The notes under the pieces were generated by a model that was given only the letters and a program-made list of their open reading frames with translations, was not told the DNA's origin and did not search any database. Of a stretch of DNA of 64,000 bases, positions 11,803-26,054 are shown piece by piece. The number at the start of each line of letters is the position of its first letter. Position 1 is the stretch's first letter. The position numbers and the translations under genes are program-made. Source of the DNA: Ichthyophthirius multifiliis (lineage: Eukaryota > Ciliophora > Oligohymenophorea > Hymenostomatida); the NCBI RefSeq assembly GCF_000220395.1, contig NW_004085984.1, positions 1 to 64,000 of the forward strand, written 5' to 3'.

Positions 11803-13467
11803 ATAAAAACTCAATAAATCAAAATAAGCCTACTTAATTTTTTTAATTTATTTTAAAAAATTTAATTAATCTAAATTATTCAATACAAGTATGTTTTTTA
11901 AATTTATATTTTTGTAATATATATATATATAAAACAAACAAACAAAAAAGAATACAGAATCAAAAGCAGTTACTTTAAAATTAAATTTTATGCTTTATTC
12001 ATAAAATAATAATTAATTTTTAGGAAGATTATTAACTACTTAACCTTATTTATTAAAAAAAGATGAATAAAGTAGTTATTATTAATTACAATACTTATAT
12101 CCTATAAGAATGTACTTTCATTCTAAATTAGATAATCATTAAAAAATACTTCTTATTTTTGAAATATTCATACAAGAAATCGGATTTAATGGAATTGTTT
12201 ATAATAATACATCTTATGGTTTAGGTTAATTTAATATTTTCTCGTTTTCTGAATAACCTTAGAAAATTACTTTGACGAAATGTAACATAATTATTATATA
12301 ATAACATATATAAATTATAAAAAATATAGAAACAATGAGATAATTTATTAGTAATAATTAATAAGAAAGTTAAAGTTTAAAAGAAGGTTATTTTTATTAT
12401 ATATTAAGATAATATCCTTTATTATAAAAAATAAAATTTTTAATTCCTGAAAATGTTATTATATCAAATGAAGATATAATTCCTGGTTTAAATTCTTAAT
12501 TTAATAAAATTAAAGTATAAATTTAAAAAATTAATAGTTTTTTTTTTTTAAAAAAAAATATATAAAATATAAAATATATAAATATATATAAATATATATA
12601 TATATAAATATATATATATATATTTATTGTTATATATATTTTTAATATTTAGATTTTTGATGATTATTTTAATCTATATTTGGAAGAAAAAATAATTGAA
12701 ACAATACCTTTTTATAAACTTTTTATAAAAAAAATTAATTTATAATTTAGTGAAACTATTGAAAAATAAATAATTATAGATTTTTAAAAATACCTTTTAG
12801 AACTATAAAATATTAAAGAAAATACAACAATTATAGATGAATAAAATTAAAATTAATAATAAGCTTCAAAGACTTAATAATTCTAATAATAATTAGTAAC
12901 AGTAAAAGAAAAAAAAATTCTTTGCGGATTTCATAATGGATGGTAATTTACAAATAAAGGTGGATTAATAAATATAATAAATTTGAAAGTAGGTAAAAAA
13001 TAGCTATAATAAAATGAATAAGGAATAGATTTTTATTAAACTGAATTATTTTTTGAAGGAATTCATGAAATAGATAACGTAATCGAGCACGAACTAGGAA
13101 TGATTATTATTTAATTAGAATTTGTACTTGAATATACATATATAAAAAAATAAACTACAAGTAGAATTATTGGTTTTACATTAATCCCAACTTAAGGAAA
13201 ATTAAAAGGAAATAAAAAAATAGAAGGCAAAGAAATTATGGGTTAAGGGCCAGGAAAAAGTATAGATTAAAAATAAGTTATTAATTTATAAAAAGGAAAA
13301 TAATTTGAAATTGAAATTGATTATAAATTGGAAATAATAAGTGAGGATGAATTAAAAGAAAATTAATAAAAAGAAATGATTTAAAAAAGTTAATAATATG
13401 AATAATAATAAAAAATACTAAAACAATAATAAAATTTCATTATTTTAAAGGCAAATAGATTTATATA

Positions 13468-13517
<50 letters not shown>

Positions 13518-15667
13518 TATATAATTATATATAATTATATATAATTATATATATTTATTATTTTATTTAATTTTATAAATATTTATTCTATATATCCTAG
13601 ACTTATTAAAAATATTATAAAGGAAATAAAAAAATAAATTAAAGTCTTTGAAAGATAAAAATAAACTCTTATTTATAAATATAATTAAAGAAATAATACT
13701 TTTCCTATTTTATATTAAAATAAAGACGTCGAATAATAAATTAATCTAGATCAAGCTTATTTCTTAAATAATTAATTATAATAATATTAATTATAATATT
13801 AAAGATAATAATAAGATTTATCTTAATTATAATAATAAAAATATGAATCCGAAGAACATTATATTTCTTAATATGAAGAAATTAAAAAAGAAATATAAGT
13901 AATGAAATTTTAAATCGATACTCATTATTTCTAAAAGGAAAATATTTAAAATTAAAAAACCCTTTTATAAAAAAAAATTGAATAAAAATCTCTCTTAATA
14001 AAAGAAAATTAAAATAAAGAAGAAAAAAATAAAATTGAAGATGATAAATAGTCTTTTATATAAGAAAAGGAAATTAATTATTAAGAAAATATAGAACTAT
14101 GTTATGATTTTAATACTCTATATGAAAAAATGAAGCCTGATTTAGAAAAAAAATATAAATTTAATAAAATAAAATTCTCATTTTTAAGTTTTTAAAGTGA
14201 TTTTTTACCCTAACAGGTATATTTTACATGTAGATTTTTTAATTTTCCTCTTTTTAAAAGTGAAAGTTATTTTTTCCAAAATTTTGAAGGGAAATTTAGT
14301 TAAAGTTTTTTTAATCATAAAAATTAACAACCGGAAATTTAGTTTGACATAAATCCTTTAAATAAATACGTTTTTGAAAAGTTCATTTATTATTTATACA
14401 CTAGTTATATGTATTTTTACATTTATGATGCCAATTCTCATTTTTTAAGTGGATTATTTTATTTCTAACTTTAATAAATTACAAAAAAATAAAATAGATA
14501 AGAAAGCTTTTAATTAGTAATTATATTTATTTTAATTCTATTAACAAATTAAACAAAAAATAGATTTTAAATATATATAATGAAGAATAAAAAAAACTGG
14601 GAAAAATTCACATATAAATAGATAATATTTCAACAGATTAAATATTGGAAGATGAAAATAATGAAATTATTAATTAAAATTAAATAAATTTTCATAAAAA
14701 AGGCAATAAAGTTAAAGTGTATTCCAAAAAACCCATTTAAATATAAGAAAAAGACCTTTTTTATGATAAAAATAAATCCCAAAAAATAATCGAAAATGAA
14801 AAAGAAAGACAAATAAATAAAATTTAAAAGTTTAAATAAATTAAAAATTTAGAAAATTCCAAAAATTTTAATTTAACTTCAAAAATAAACTAAATTTTAA
14901 AAATCAAAGAAAAGTAAAAAAAAAATATTTAAACAAATAAATTAAAAAAAAAAAAAGTTAAAAACCAGAAAAAATAAACAATATTTTTCATAATCAATTT
15001 GATAAAACTATCAAAATAACTTCTTTTTTTGGTTAATATGAAGTTTTTTCTTATAAATTTTCAAATAAAACTCAACAAAACATCCTATTTTCGATAAAAA
15101 TAGAATAAGAAAGTTCCAAAAGTTCACTTTTTTTAATCTAAGAACCAGAAGAATGGCGGTATTGGTGTAAAAAACATAATTTCATAGAGCCGAGAAATTT
15201 CGAAATGATAAAATAAAATTCTTTTATATTAGAAAAATAAGAAGAAGTTACATTTATATTCAAATATATATGTTTAGATGATTTAGAAGTAGTAGAACAA
15301 ACAGAAAATATCTGTGTATTTTTCACCTAAGAAAATCAAAAAACAGTATATGGGGGTTTTTAACTAGAAATAAAAAAATTATAGTAAATAATAACTAAAG
15401 AAATTATGATATATGAGGAAAAAAACAAACAAATTATGGCTAAAATACCATATGATTTAGTTAAAAATAATCAATATTTTATATATTTGACAGATTAGGA
15501 TGCGTTTTTAAATATATAAGATTAAAAAAATGAAGTATTATTAGTAAAAAAAGTTAAAGAAAATAAAGAAAAAATGAATATTTTAATTTACGAAAAATCA
15601 TTTTAATAGAATATTGTATAAAATTGGCTTTTTAAATTTGAAATTACATAAAAGTAAATATTTTATA

Positions 15668-15717
<50 letters not shown>

Positions 15718-16461
15718 ATATATACATAAAAAATTTAATATATAAGTTTTTACATATCATGTGTTTTGGGTTAATAAAAAACATTTAAAATTTACATTCC
15801 TAATTTAAATATTCCAAAAGTTAAAAAAGTGTAATTATTTTCACAAAAAGAATCAGAACTTAAATTTAAAAATTAAATTTTCGAACTTATTTAAGAGAAA
15901 GAAACTTAAGTAGAATGCTCATATAAATCTAAAATAAACTCAACTTAAAAAATATAAATAAATCTTGTAGATTTTGATGAAAAAACACTTATTTTTTCTT
16001 GCTTTTTGTATGCTGATATATCATTCCCAGTCCCTTCTAGTATAAAAGATATATATGCGGTCGTCTTTTAAGAATAAATAGATACTTTTGAATACATAAA
16101 TGAGCTTGAGGAAGAAACAATGTTCCTTTTTGAATGCTAAGATGAAAAAAAAATACAAATTTTAAATAATTAGAAATTATTATCAAAAAAATAAAGCACA
16201 TAAATAGCATTTAAAATCCTCCCTTAAGAAAACTGGAGATAAATAGATGAAATATATATTTTTATTTCAGATTAATATGAGAAATTCTATGATTGCTTAT
16301 TATTAAGAATTTATTATTCGTAAAACGATGAAACTGAACATATAATATTATTTTAAAAATTAAAAAATAAAAAAAAAAAAATTCAAGAATAATAATAATT
16401 CCCTCCTGTCCCTTAAAAAGTTCTAAATTATTCATATTTTTTTGATAATAATTAATAATGA
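11747..16461 (+). CDS. NPHP4: Nephrocystin-4 (NPHP4) homologue, seven exons
   Basis: Proposed join 11747-11888, 11958-12514, 12653-13450, 13623-14516, 14564-14913, 14958-15653, 15747-16461. This totals 4152 bases, 1383 residues, close to animal NPHP4 (about 1400). Landmarks in order: an N-terminal C2-like region with YPIRMYFHSKLDNHQKI and GFNGIVYNNTSYGLGQFNIF; the CGFHNGWQF element followed by HELGMIIIQLEFVLEYTY; a second beta-rich segment (LPQQVYFTCRFFNFPLF); then EPEEWRYWCKK and the C-terminal Ig-like segments ending near LLLRIYYSQNDETEHIIL. These match the order of conserved blocks in nephrocystin-4, which I recall as a ciliary transition-zone scaffold working with NPHP1 and RPGRIP1L. Six introns of 44-172 bases restore frame; intron 3 appears to be GC-AG. 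The Met at 11747 is the most likely start. Confidence 0.82.
13451..13622 (+). other. Probable GC-AG intron of NPHP4
   Basis: The exon before ends TTAAAG|GCAAAT and the next starts after TATAAAG. Phase is 0 on both sides, and I found no GT donor in a compatible phase near here. The intron carries an AT tract (13473-13513) and four copies of a TATATAATTA motif. Confidence 0.5.
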
Positions 16462-16811
16462 TTTTTTATTTTAAATATTAAATTAAATTTATATTTATTT
16501 TTTTATATAATGTAAAATTAAAATGCATTTTAAATATATATTATAATTATTTATATATATATTTTTTTATTTATATTTATTTAAAAACATAATTATATAA
16601 ATTTGTATATATATTTTATTTATATTAATTAAAATATTTATTATAAATAAAATATCATTATCGTAATATTAAAGAAAATATAAATATCTTGTTTTATTTA
16701 TTTTTATAATTATATAAATATATTTATATTTATATATATATATAAATATATATATATATTTATATATATCTATTTTTTTTTTTTATATATATTTTTATAT
16801 ATTTTTTTTTC
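16462..16811. other. Convergent 3' spacer
   Basis: AT-rich DNA between the stops of NPHP4 (+) and the MON2-like gene (-). No hairpin with useful GC content is seen. Confidence 0.6.
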
Positions 16812-19009
16812 TCATTTATATATTCCTATATCTTCGTTAAAAATATGTATAATATTTTTTATTTCTTTTCTTATATCTATTATATCAGATATGATAAGTT
16901 CTTGTATATTTTTTAAAAAAAATATTATATGTCCTTTGAATTTTATTAATGGATTTTTTTCAAAAATTAATAAATCTTTCATTTCCAATTTTACATATAG
17001 TTATTTTTCTTAAGACCAGTTATTTGGAAGTTCAAATTTAGCAAAATTTTAAAGAAAAGAAACATAAAATTATTTCTTGTCATTTCTTTATATAAAATAT
17101 ATTATATTTTAATTTATAAATACAATAAATACTCTTAAATTGAGTTTTTCTTATTTTATAGTTAATTAAAAATTATTTAGGATATTTTTAATAAAAAAGG
17201 CACATAAAAAACTTACTTTTTTTCTAAAGAGCTTAATCTAAAAAGTTAATTACAACAAAATATGACACATTTCTTTATTTTTGACCTTTAAAATACTTCG
17301 AAAAGTAAATTAGCAATTATTTTATCTAAATTAAATTCAAAATCGAAATTATATAGTAAAATTTTATCAGTAATAAACTAAAAAATATCAATATTATTTT
17401 AAATAAATAAACTATGAATTTAATAATTAAAAGCAAATAAATTTTTCTATTAACTTTTACAAAACAATTAAATAATTTCAATGTATTATTTACAAAATTC
17501 AATTACATAATTATTATCTATATTTTTTTCTAAATTAATATTTGTTTAATTCTCAATAAGAATTTTCTACGCATAAAAATAAAGGTTTTAAAATTCAATA
17601 TTATTTTCATTTATTTCATATTAAATATATATGCTTTATATTATAATAAATACATAATTCAATAATTTAATCCTATTTTCATCTTCTAAATCTTTCTATT
17701 CAATTATTTTTTATACATAACCTAATAATGTATTTTAAAATGTCAAATACTCAGGCTTATTAATTAAATTTAAATTAAAATAATTTAAAAATTCGATAAA
17801 TTTTTCATGGAAAATATAGGTTTTTTTATTATATTGATCTACAATTTTTTACAATATATCTTTTATAGATGTTGTTACTGTGCATTTTTAAAACATTATT
17901 ATTTAATATAATAATTCAAAAATTTATCTTATATAATCTTTGTCTCCTTTTTATTCTAATTTCTCAAACATTAATAATTCTAATATATTTAATACTTAAG
18001 GAATTATTGTATTTTAGATATTCTTATTTATAATATTAAATAATATTAGTATATTTTTATAAAAAAAAAAATATTTGCTTTATATAAAAACATATAATTT
18101 TTACTTAATATTCTTCACTAATAGTAGGAATTATTTGAAAATAATCACTCATACTTTTTAAAATTTAGATTATTTAATTTTTTAATTTCTAAATATATGT
18201 ATAATTTTGCTTAAGAAAATCATATATGTTTTCTAAGTTTATATTTATAATGTAAAAAACATTAAATTCTATAAAACTATTCATTATTTAAAAATATGTT
18301 ATTGCGCTTTATTTTTTTAAGTTAGTTTTATCTGTACTTTTTATTTAACTTTTCTATTAAAATATACTTTTGATACATGTCTTTAATAAATTAATTAATG
18401 GAATAGATGTAGATAGCCATTATTTTAATTGGTCTATTGAAGATCTTGTTTTTATTACATCTGTTAGTTTTTATATTTTATATTATGATATTTAATAAAT
18501 TGTATTTTCGATAATTATTATGGTCCAAAATTACTTACTGATTTAATTATTTAATAATAATAAAATTCTTTAATTATTTTTTATTTATAATAAATTACTT
18601 AAAATTAATTCGTTTTTCTAAAGCAATTTGTTCAATAGTTTAAATAGCTTCCTATCTTATTTCTAAGATATTATTACAGGCTAAAAACTTTAAATTTTCA
18701 AGAATATATTAGAGATTTTCATATAATTAATCAAGTATAATTTCTTTTTAATCTAAATTAAAATAAAAAGCAATAAATAAGTCTAAATATTACTTACAAG
18801 AATTGTATATAATTTTTTAATTTTCTAATAAATTTAATTATAAAAATTTTATTTTTATTTAATATACATTAATTATAAGATAAAAATTTCTAAAATAAAT
18901 CAAGATACTCTTATATATTATTCATTTATAAATTATGTTAAACAATCAATAATAAAATTTAAAAATCTTATATAATATATATATATAAATAAATAATATA
19001 TATATATAA

Positions 19010-19062
<53 letters not shown>

Positions 19063-19516
19063 TTATATTTATTTACTTATATTTTATAATTCTTCGCACT
19101 CACTTTCATATAGAATTATATTTTTAATAGAAGTTTTAGCTTAATGACTTAAAAAATTATTATATTATTAAATAATTTAATATAAATTCTAACAAATAAT
19201 TAATTTTTCATCTTAAAAGCTCATTTAAAATATATTATCATAAATCAAAAATATATTATCATTAAAATTTTATCTTAAAATTAATTTATTATCTTTATTA
19301 CTATTATTTTTTATATAATAAAGTAACTTCTTTAACACTTTACCAATAATAATAATTCCAAATTTTCGGAATGACTTATATTAAGAAGTTGATATAGTTA
19401 ATAAAGTACAATAAATTTCTTCCCAAATTAACTCTAATCTAAAAATATTAGCTTTTATTGTTTAATTAAATTTTTCTAATTAATATTTAATAAATATAAA
19501 AATATATATATATGAA

Positions 19517-19552
<36 letters not shown>

Positions 19553-21804
19553 TTTAAAAATTTAAATACTAAAAAAAAATTATTCCTTTTCATTGTCATA
19601 AGAAAATGAAGTCGTTAATTGATTTAAAGTAGATTAATTATTTTATTTATCATTTAATGTTTTATTATCATTATACTTTTATAATTATGAATTTTCGAAT
19701 TCTTATTTTTAACTTAAATAGTCTTCCATATTTTGATACATTTTACTTTTGAGTTCTACTATAAGCATTTTAAATTAATTAAAATCTAAAAGTCTTGAAT
19801 TTAAAAAAAAGATATTTAATTTATTAACAATATTAGCTTCTTATTCTAATTAGTTTTTTTCATTTTCTTATATAGTAATTAATTATTCATCAGAATCATT
19901 ATCAAAAAAAATAATATCTTTACATAAATTTATGTAATCTAGTGTTATTTACCAAAAGTTTTATGAGAAAAATTAATTGTAATTATTAAAAATCTCCAAA
20001 AACAAAAATGAATTATAGAAAAAAGCATTTTCTTTACAAATTACGTTTTTCGAAATTTAGCAAACTTCTTTATAAATTTTATAAAACATATCTTTTTTAT
20101 CACATTTTATGTAAATATTAATTAAATTTAATATAATATTGAAAAAATCATTATTATATTTCTTTTAAATATTATCATTTATAATTATAATGGTTATATT
20201 TTTTATAATTTTATTGATTTTATCACTTATTAAATTTATAAAATCTGTTAACATTATTTGCTATTGACTTTTTTAAGTATTTAGATCAGTATTTTTTTCT
20301 TCTTTTACTTTAAAAATCTTTTCAGTGCTTTATATTAAATTACCAATAGACTATTTTATTATGTAATAATATTCATTTTGACTCAATGATATTAACTCGT
20401 TTTTATCTATAAAAAATATTAATCTAAAGTGTTAAGACTTAGTTTAATTATATTATATTTTCCCTTTTAATTCTTTAGTATATTCAAATATTTCTGTTAA
20501 GATAATTAGTAAAGGCTTTTTTTTATGGCAATTTTATTTAGTTTTTTTTTTTTTTACATTATCGGTATTTTAACTGTTAATAATTTCTGTTAAATATTCT
20601 GTGTTAGAAAATATTTAATTTATTGCTTGAAGTTTTAGATAATCTTATATTATTGGTTGATTATTTTAATTTTATTATTACTATTATCTTTATATTTATA
20701 GTATTAAATTAAATTTATTACTATAAATCGCTATTATACTTAAATACAATTAAAGAAATTTATAGTCTGTTTTGTATTATATATTATTTTTATATTTTTT
20801 TAATTACATTTTAATATGTTTTAATAATCTATATTCTATATTTTCTATTATAATAAAGGCATTAATGTTTATTCTACAATGTTTCTTAACTATTAGTTTT
20901 AATTAAATATATTTTCTCCTTCAATAATCATTATATTAATAGCTTCAATAACTTATAAAAAAGTATATAAATTAATTTGTTATTTATTTATTAATTTTTT
21001 ATTACAAAAATCATTTTGTTATTATTATAATTATATGGTTCTAATCCAATTTACTTTTGTTTAATTGTTAATTAATAAATTAACAAAATCTTAAAATATC
21101 TATATATAATTAATCAAATCATTTTATTCTTTGTTATTTATTATTTAAACTGAAATTTCTCTTAAAATTTAATATAAAATATCATAATTTATATTTTTAA
21201 TCATTAACTTATCATATAAATTCCTTGTATATAAAAGTATATAGAACACCTAATTTTATCAATAAAAAAGTATACTTTATTAATTATAAATATTTACATC
21301 TTATATGTATTTTAAATTCTTTATTGATAATATTTTTGTATTTATTAAATTAAATAAGGTTTATTAAATTTTTATATATAATTATTATTTATTTATGCTT
21401 AATATTTAAATAAGATAATCTAACATTATTTATGAATCATTCTATTTTTTATTATGAAAAATAATAATAAATAAACTTAATTTTATACATCTTGTATAAG
21501 CTTAAAATGATATAAAAGATAAAGAAACTAAAGAAGATTTATATTAGGAGTTGATTTTCGGGTATTAGATGTTATTTTTATTATATTCAAAAGAGTTTAA
21601 AATTAAAATTATTGGTTCTGTTTAGCTTTTTATTCTTATACTTCTGCTAAAAGTTTATTAATATGCTAATTTTTAATGATTTTTTAAATAAATTTTAAAA
21701 ACTTTATATACTTATTTTAACATTATATATTTGCTTTTTGTAACGTTTGAAAATAATTAAATTTCTTCAATTAATAAATCATATTTTTTCGTATTCATTT
21801 GCAT
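16812..21804 (-). CDS. MON2/BIG-like HEAT-repeat trafficking protein (multi-exon)
   Basis: ATG at 21804, TGA at 16812-16814, genomic span 5 kb. The N-terminus resembles the DCB domain of MON2 and BIG ARF-GEFs: KYDLLIEEIQLFSNVTKSKY, then EPIILILNSFEYN and YKSSLVSLSFISFQAYTRC, then IQQTLFNLI. Long helical HEAT-like stretches follow (LIILTEIFEYTKELKGKI; LELIWEEIYCTLLTIST). The C-terminus is FAKFELPNNWSQEKQLYVK to EIKNIIHIFNEDIGIYK. I saw no Sec7 motif, which favours MON2 (a Golgi/endosome trafficking scaffold) over BIG. Several introns are needed, among them AT tracts at 19016-19057 and 19519-19550; I did not resolve all joins. Family assignment is moderate and rests on domain pattern, not on a search. 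Confidence 0.55.
19016..19057. repeat. (AT)n microsatellite, probably intronic
   Basis: About 40 bases of AT dinucleotides inside the MON2-like gene, flanked by related TATATAAATA sequence. Coding is not credible here. Confidence 0.75.
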
Positions 21805-23168
21805 TTAGTTAATTTTTTTAAAATATATATATTATTTATAATATTATATATGGTAAAAAATATTTTACATAAAAAAAATCTTTAATTATAATATATAAAG
21901 AAATATAAATTAATTTTTATTTAAGAATATACAGATATAAAATTAAACATATATAAACCAATTAAAAAGTTATTAATTTAAAAATATAAAAAAAAAAATG
22001 CAAAAATTTATAAAAAAAATTATTTTAAGATTAATAAAATTAATATTTAATAAAAATTAAAAAAATAGAAATGTTGAAAATAATAAATTAGAAAAAAGAA
22101 TTCAAAAAATTATATATTCTCTATTTAATAATAATTGAAGAATATATTATTGATTTAATTTATTTTAATTAATCTTATAAATATATATATTTTAAATTAT
22201 ATATATTTTATATTTTTTTTTAATATAACAATAATATTTATTTATAATATAATAATGACATATTTTATTTTAATATATTATAATTTAATTAAATAATATA
22301 TAATTATATCAGGAAATTAACATAATAAATATATTCATATTTTTTAAAATTTGTAATTTTTTTATTTTTTTTATAAAAAGACAATTTATTTTTAATAGCA
22401 TTTATATTTATATAATTTGTATAATTTTTAAATTGTAATTATTAATTTTTTAAATCATTTTTAATTTTATTTTTTTTATAAATATTGAATTTTTTATTTA
22501 TTTTTATGATTAATATATTAATATTATTAATAAATAATTTAATTTAATTATTATTTTTTATATTAAATATTAATTTTTTAATATTTTAATTTAACAATTA
22601 TTACATTTTATATAGATATATATTAATTTTTTTTATTTTATATTTAAAATACTTTTTGATTAATTATTTTTATTTATATATTATAATTTAAAGTTTTTAT
22701 TTATTTATAAAAAGATAAAACTTAAAATTAATAATATATTTAAATCATTTGTTTTACTTTTTTATATTATATTTTTTAATACCTAATCAAAATAAAATAT
22801 TTCTTATTTATATATGGTATTTATATAAATAAAATATACCTAAAAATACTAAAATAAATATATTTATCTTCTTTTTACTGAAAATTATTTATATTTTATA
22901 TTAATTTCAATTTAAATTATAATAATTATTAGTAAACTTTTTTTTATTTGATATGTATATATCAATAAATCTTTTTAGTTTAGCTTCTTTTTTTTATTTT
23001 TATTTAATTATTAATATCTTATAAAAATATAATAAATCTCTTTTTTAAATATTATAATTAATAAAATATATATAATAATTTAAACAATTTATTTTAGTTT
23101 TTATATAAAACAATAAATATTATTTTATTTTTATTATAAATAAAATAAATAATTAATAAAAACTAAAA
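21805..23168. other. AT-rich intergenic region (1.4 kb)
   Basis: Divergent spacer between the MON2-like gene (-) and the transporter (+). One of the most AT-extreme stretches of the window; no frame, RNA gene or motif is recognisable. Confidence 0.7.
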
Positions 23169-24488
23169 ATGAATAACGATAATAAATCTAGTATATTTTG
23201 GGCTTCGGTAAATATGTTCAAAGGTTTCATCGGTATAGGTGTCCTTTCACTTCCAACTGCTTTTTCTAAAAGCGGTTATTTATGTGGTACACTTTTAATG
23301 CTAGTATGTGCATTTATGATAATATATTTAAGTTTATAATTAATATCATTTGCAAATAAATCAATCAAACATTCAAAATCTTTAGTATAATTTTGCGAAA
23401 ATACATTAGGTAAAAAATACGGGTATTTAGCAAATATATGCTTATTTGGAATGTAATCAAGCTGTTGTGTAGCTTATGTGGTATTTTTTACTACATATTC
23501 AAATTAAATATTTTGTTTTTTTTCATGTGAAAGTATTTTTTGTACTAATCGTAATATTTCTTTAATAGTTTCAATAATACTAGTATTTCCTTTGATATTT
23601 ATACGAAATATAAATAAATTAAAATCATTGAGCATGTATTCGAATATCCTTGTTTTAACATCTCTTTTAATAATATCAATTTATTGCTTGAAAAATTTAG
23701 TTTCTAAAAACTTCAAAAGTGAGGCTGTAGTTTTTAATGTATAAAATTTTGGATAATCAATTGGAGTTTTCATATTTACTTTTGAAGGAATCGGGCTTTA
23801 TTTCGAAGTTAGAGATTCAATGTAAAACCCAAATTAATTTAATATAGTTTTGAAGTATTCTTTTGGTTTAGCATTATTTTTATATTGGTTTATTGCTTTT
23901 TTAGGTTATCTTTCTTTTGGAAATTAACTTAAGGATTTAATTATATTTAATTTACCAGTTTAAAGTTAGCCTTTTTTGATTTTTATTTAAATGTTTTATT
24001 GTATTGCTTTATTGCTTTCTTATCCAATATAAGTTTTACCCTTAGTTAATATAGCAGAAGAATATTTAAGGGAAAAATTAATTAAGGAATAATATGGAGA
24101 TAAAAAAGAATTAGATATATATATGGAATAAAGAAAATATGAAAATGAAATGGACTATGATAATAATTTATCATATTATAATTAAAATATATAATTAAAT
24201 GAAAAAGACATGAAATAATTAGAATTTAAAGGATAAATAATTCGTGTAATGTTTATGATAGTTATATTTTTTACTTCTTTTTTTATAAATAAAGTTTCAA
24301 ATTTTATTGGACTAATAGGATGTATATGTGGAATTGTACTTTCAACTGTAATTCCTGTATTAGTATGTAATATTTGTATAGAAAATATTTCTACTTTTTA
24401 AAAAAACTTTAATTGGTTTATGATGTTTTTGGGAATTTTTTTTGGATTATTTGGAATTTATTCAAGTTTATAAGTATTAATAATTTGA
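23169..24488 (+). CDS. Amino acid/auxin permease family transporter (SLC36/SLC38-like)
   Basis: Intronless ORF, 439 codons, ATG 23169 to TGA 24488. The N-terminal signature SSIFWASVNMFKGFIGIGVL with LSLPTAFSKSGY is the classic AAAP first helix, where the unwound Gly-rich stretch binds the amino acid. About eleven hydrophobic segments follow, including FNVQNFGQSIGVFIFTFEGI (TM6-like). A charged cytosolic loop (about residues 300-360, rich in Glu/Lys/Tyr/Asp) precedes the last helices. Expected function is proton- or sodium-coupled amino-acid transport at the plasma or lysosomal membrane. Length and topology are typical. Confidence 0.88.
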
Positions 24489-24571
24489 ATATATATATAA
24501 TATGTAACTATATTTTAATAAATCGAATATATATTATATGTATTATATCTAACTATATTTTATTTAAATTT

Positions 24572-25783
24572 TCATAAATCTTAATCTTTTTTAAATACGA
24601 TTTTTGGTTTAAAAATATAATTTCCAATTTCAAATTCCATATCAGTTTAAATTTAATGAAAATCACTTTCTTGATTATTTATTAATTAATCATAATTAGC
24701 TAAAAACACATAACTTCCTAATGTTTCTTTATTTTCTTTAATACACCATCCTTTATAGTTTTTATTATATTAAATAATAGCATGATTAATGCCTACACTA
24801 ATATCTTTTATATGAATATCATTTTATTTATCTCTTCCAATCGTTAACTAGCTATTAATATTATTAATAGAAAATTTTTATGGATATAAAGAACCTTCTA
24901 TACATTCTAATTATAAAACGAAATTTTAAAAATTTTAATTTTCCATATTTTTTTAGTCATTTCTTTATTCTTCTCTCCATTCTTCAACAGAATGGAAATT
25001 TTTATTTTTTAAATGGAAATCTTAAATTTCATTTTATATAGATATTTACCTTGTGTAAGCGAAATTAACAAAATTTTTATTCATTTCTTCGAAATTAAAA
25101 TGTGGGCTAATTTTTTTAACAACAAAAGAGCAATCTCCAATTTAAAAAACCATTTTATAATCCAACATAAAGTATTTAGAATGTCCCATAATAAATTTAA
25201 TTCGATTTTTCTTTCTACTCTAATCTTTTATATAATAACCATTTTTACATATACATATTTTGGTATGAAAAGGAATTATATCTTCATCTTTACTTAATAA
25301 TATGTCGTTTATTCCACTTTTTTCATCACTTCCGATTCTTAAAACTTGTATTTTATTTAGTTCTTACTCTTTTTCAGAATTTATTTTTATATAAGATTTA
25401 TATACATCTACTATAGAATTATATATAATGCTCTTTGAAAATTTATTTTCTTTATTTTAGATTGTTAAACGAATGTAATCGATATCGCACTATTTTTGTA
25501 AGTTTTTGTATTTTTCTTCAATTTAAAATTAGTAAGTAAATATAAGCTTTCGTTTTGATGGAATAGTCCAAAAATTAGAAAAAAATATGTAAAAATCTAT
25601 TATTGATACTTGAAATTAATTATCCGGGTCAATTAAAGATTTTATGTATTCTAATTAATATTCATCCATATTGTATTCACCATATTTTTACACAAATTCG
25701 TGAAATGATTCTTAAAATGTTTCATAATCTACTTATCTTTACTTACCAAATAATTATTACCATACTTTTATACTGGACTCCAT
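24572..25783 (-). CDS. Double FHA-domain protein with EF-hand-like N-terminus
   Basis: Intronless minus-strand ORF, 403 codons, ATG 25783 to TGA 24572. FHA domains bind phosphothreonine peptides. The first lies around residues 146-225: LRIGSD, the Asn-Asp pair NDILLS, then PFHTKICICKNGYYIKD and IGDCSFVV. The second lies around residues 310-395: LTIGRDKQNDIHIKDISVG with INHAII, then GWCIKE and a late LGSYVFL. The Arg of GRD and the Asn-Asp are the usual phosphopeptide contacts; in the first domain the Arg precedes Ile-Gly instead (RIGSD), the normal FHA pattern. The N-terminal 90 residues contain an EF-like loop (IDPDNQFQVSIIDFYIFF). It is tail-to-tail with the transporter (83-base gap). Signalling adaptor by family; the target is unknown. 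Confidence 0.82.
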
Positions 25784-25899
25784 TTTTTATATAGATAAAT
25801 AAGTTATTGTTTTGAAAATATTATAAATAATATATTAATTTTACGTATTTATTTTTAAAAATATATTTATATTTAAAATAAAATTAAGTTATAAAAAAA

Positions 25900-26054
25900 A
25901 TATGAAAAATACTTTATAAACAAATAATAATTTAGGTACATTAATATTTTCCTTACTCTTTATTTTTTATTTTACTTTTTTTTTGTTATTAAATAATAAA
26001 AATAAGGTACCTCAAGTTTTGTAGGATCAAGATAATTTAAAAACCCTCCTAAAG
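25900..26054 (+). CDS. Possible short TM-protein exon
   Basis: ATG at 25900 opens 51 codons with one clear transmembrane helix (LGTLIFSLLFIFYFTFFLLL) and ends at a GTAAAA donor at 26055. The intron would end AATAATAAAG at about 26113, but the following frame does not match that of the coiled-coil gene at 26143. It may be a small separate gene. It lies 117 bases from the start of the divergent FHA gene. Confidence 0.3.

Noticed and set aside
25013-25297. Plus-strand 94-residue ORF
   Set aside because: Antisense of the FHA gene, which is open over 403 codons on the other strand with recognisable domains.
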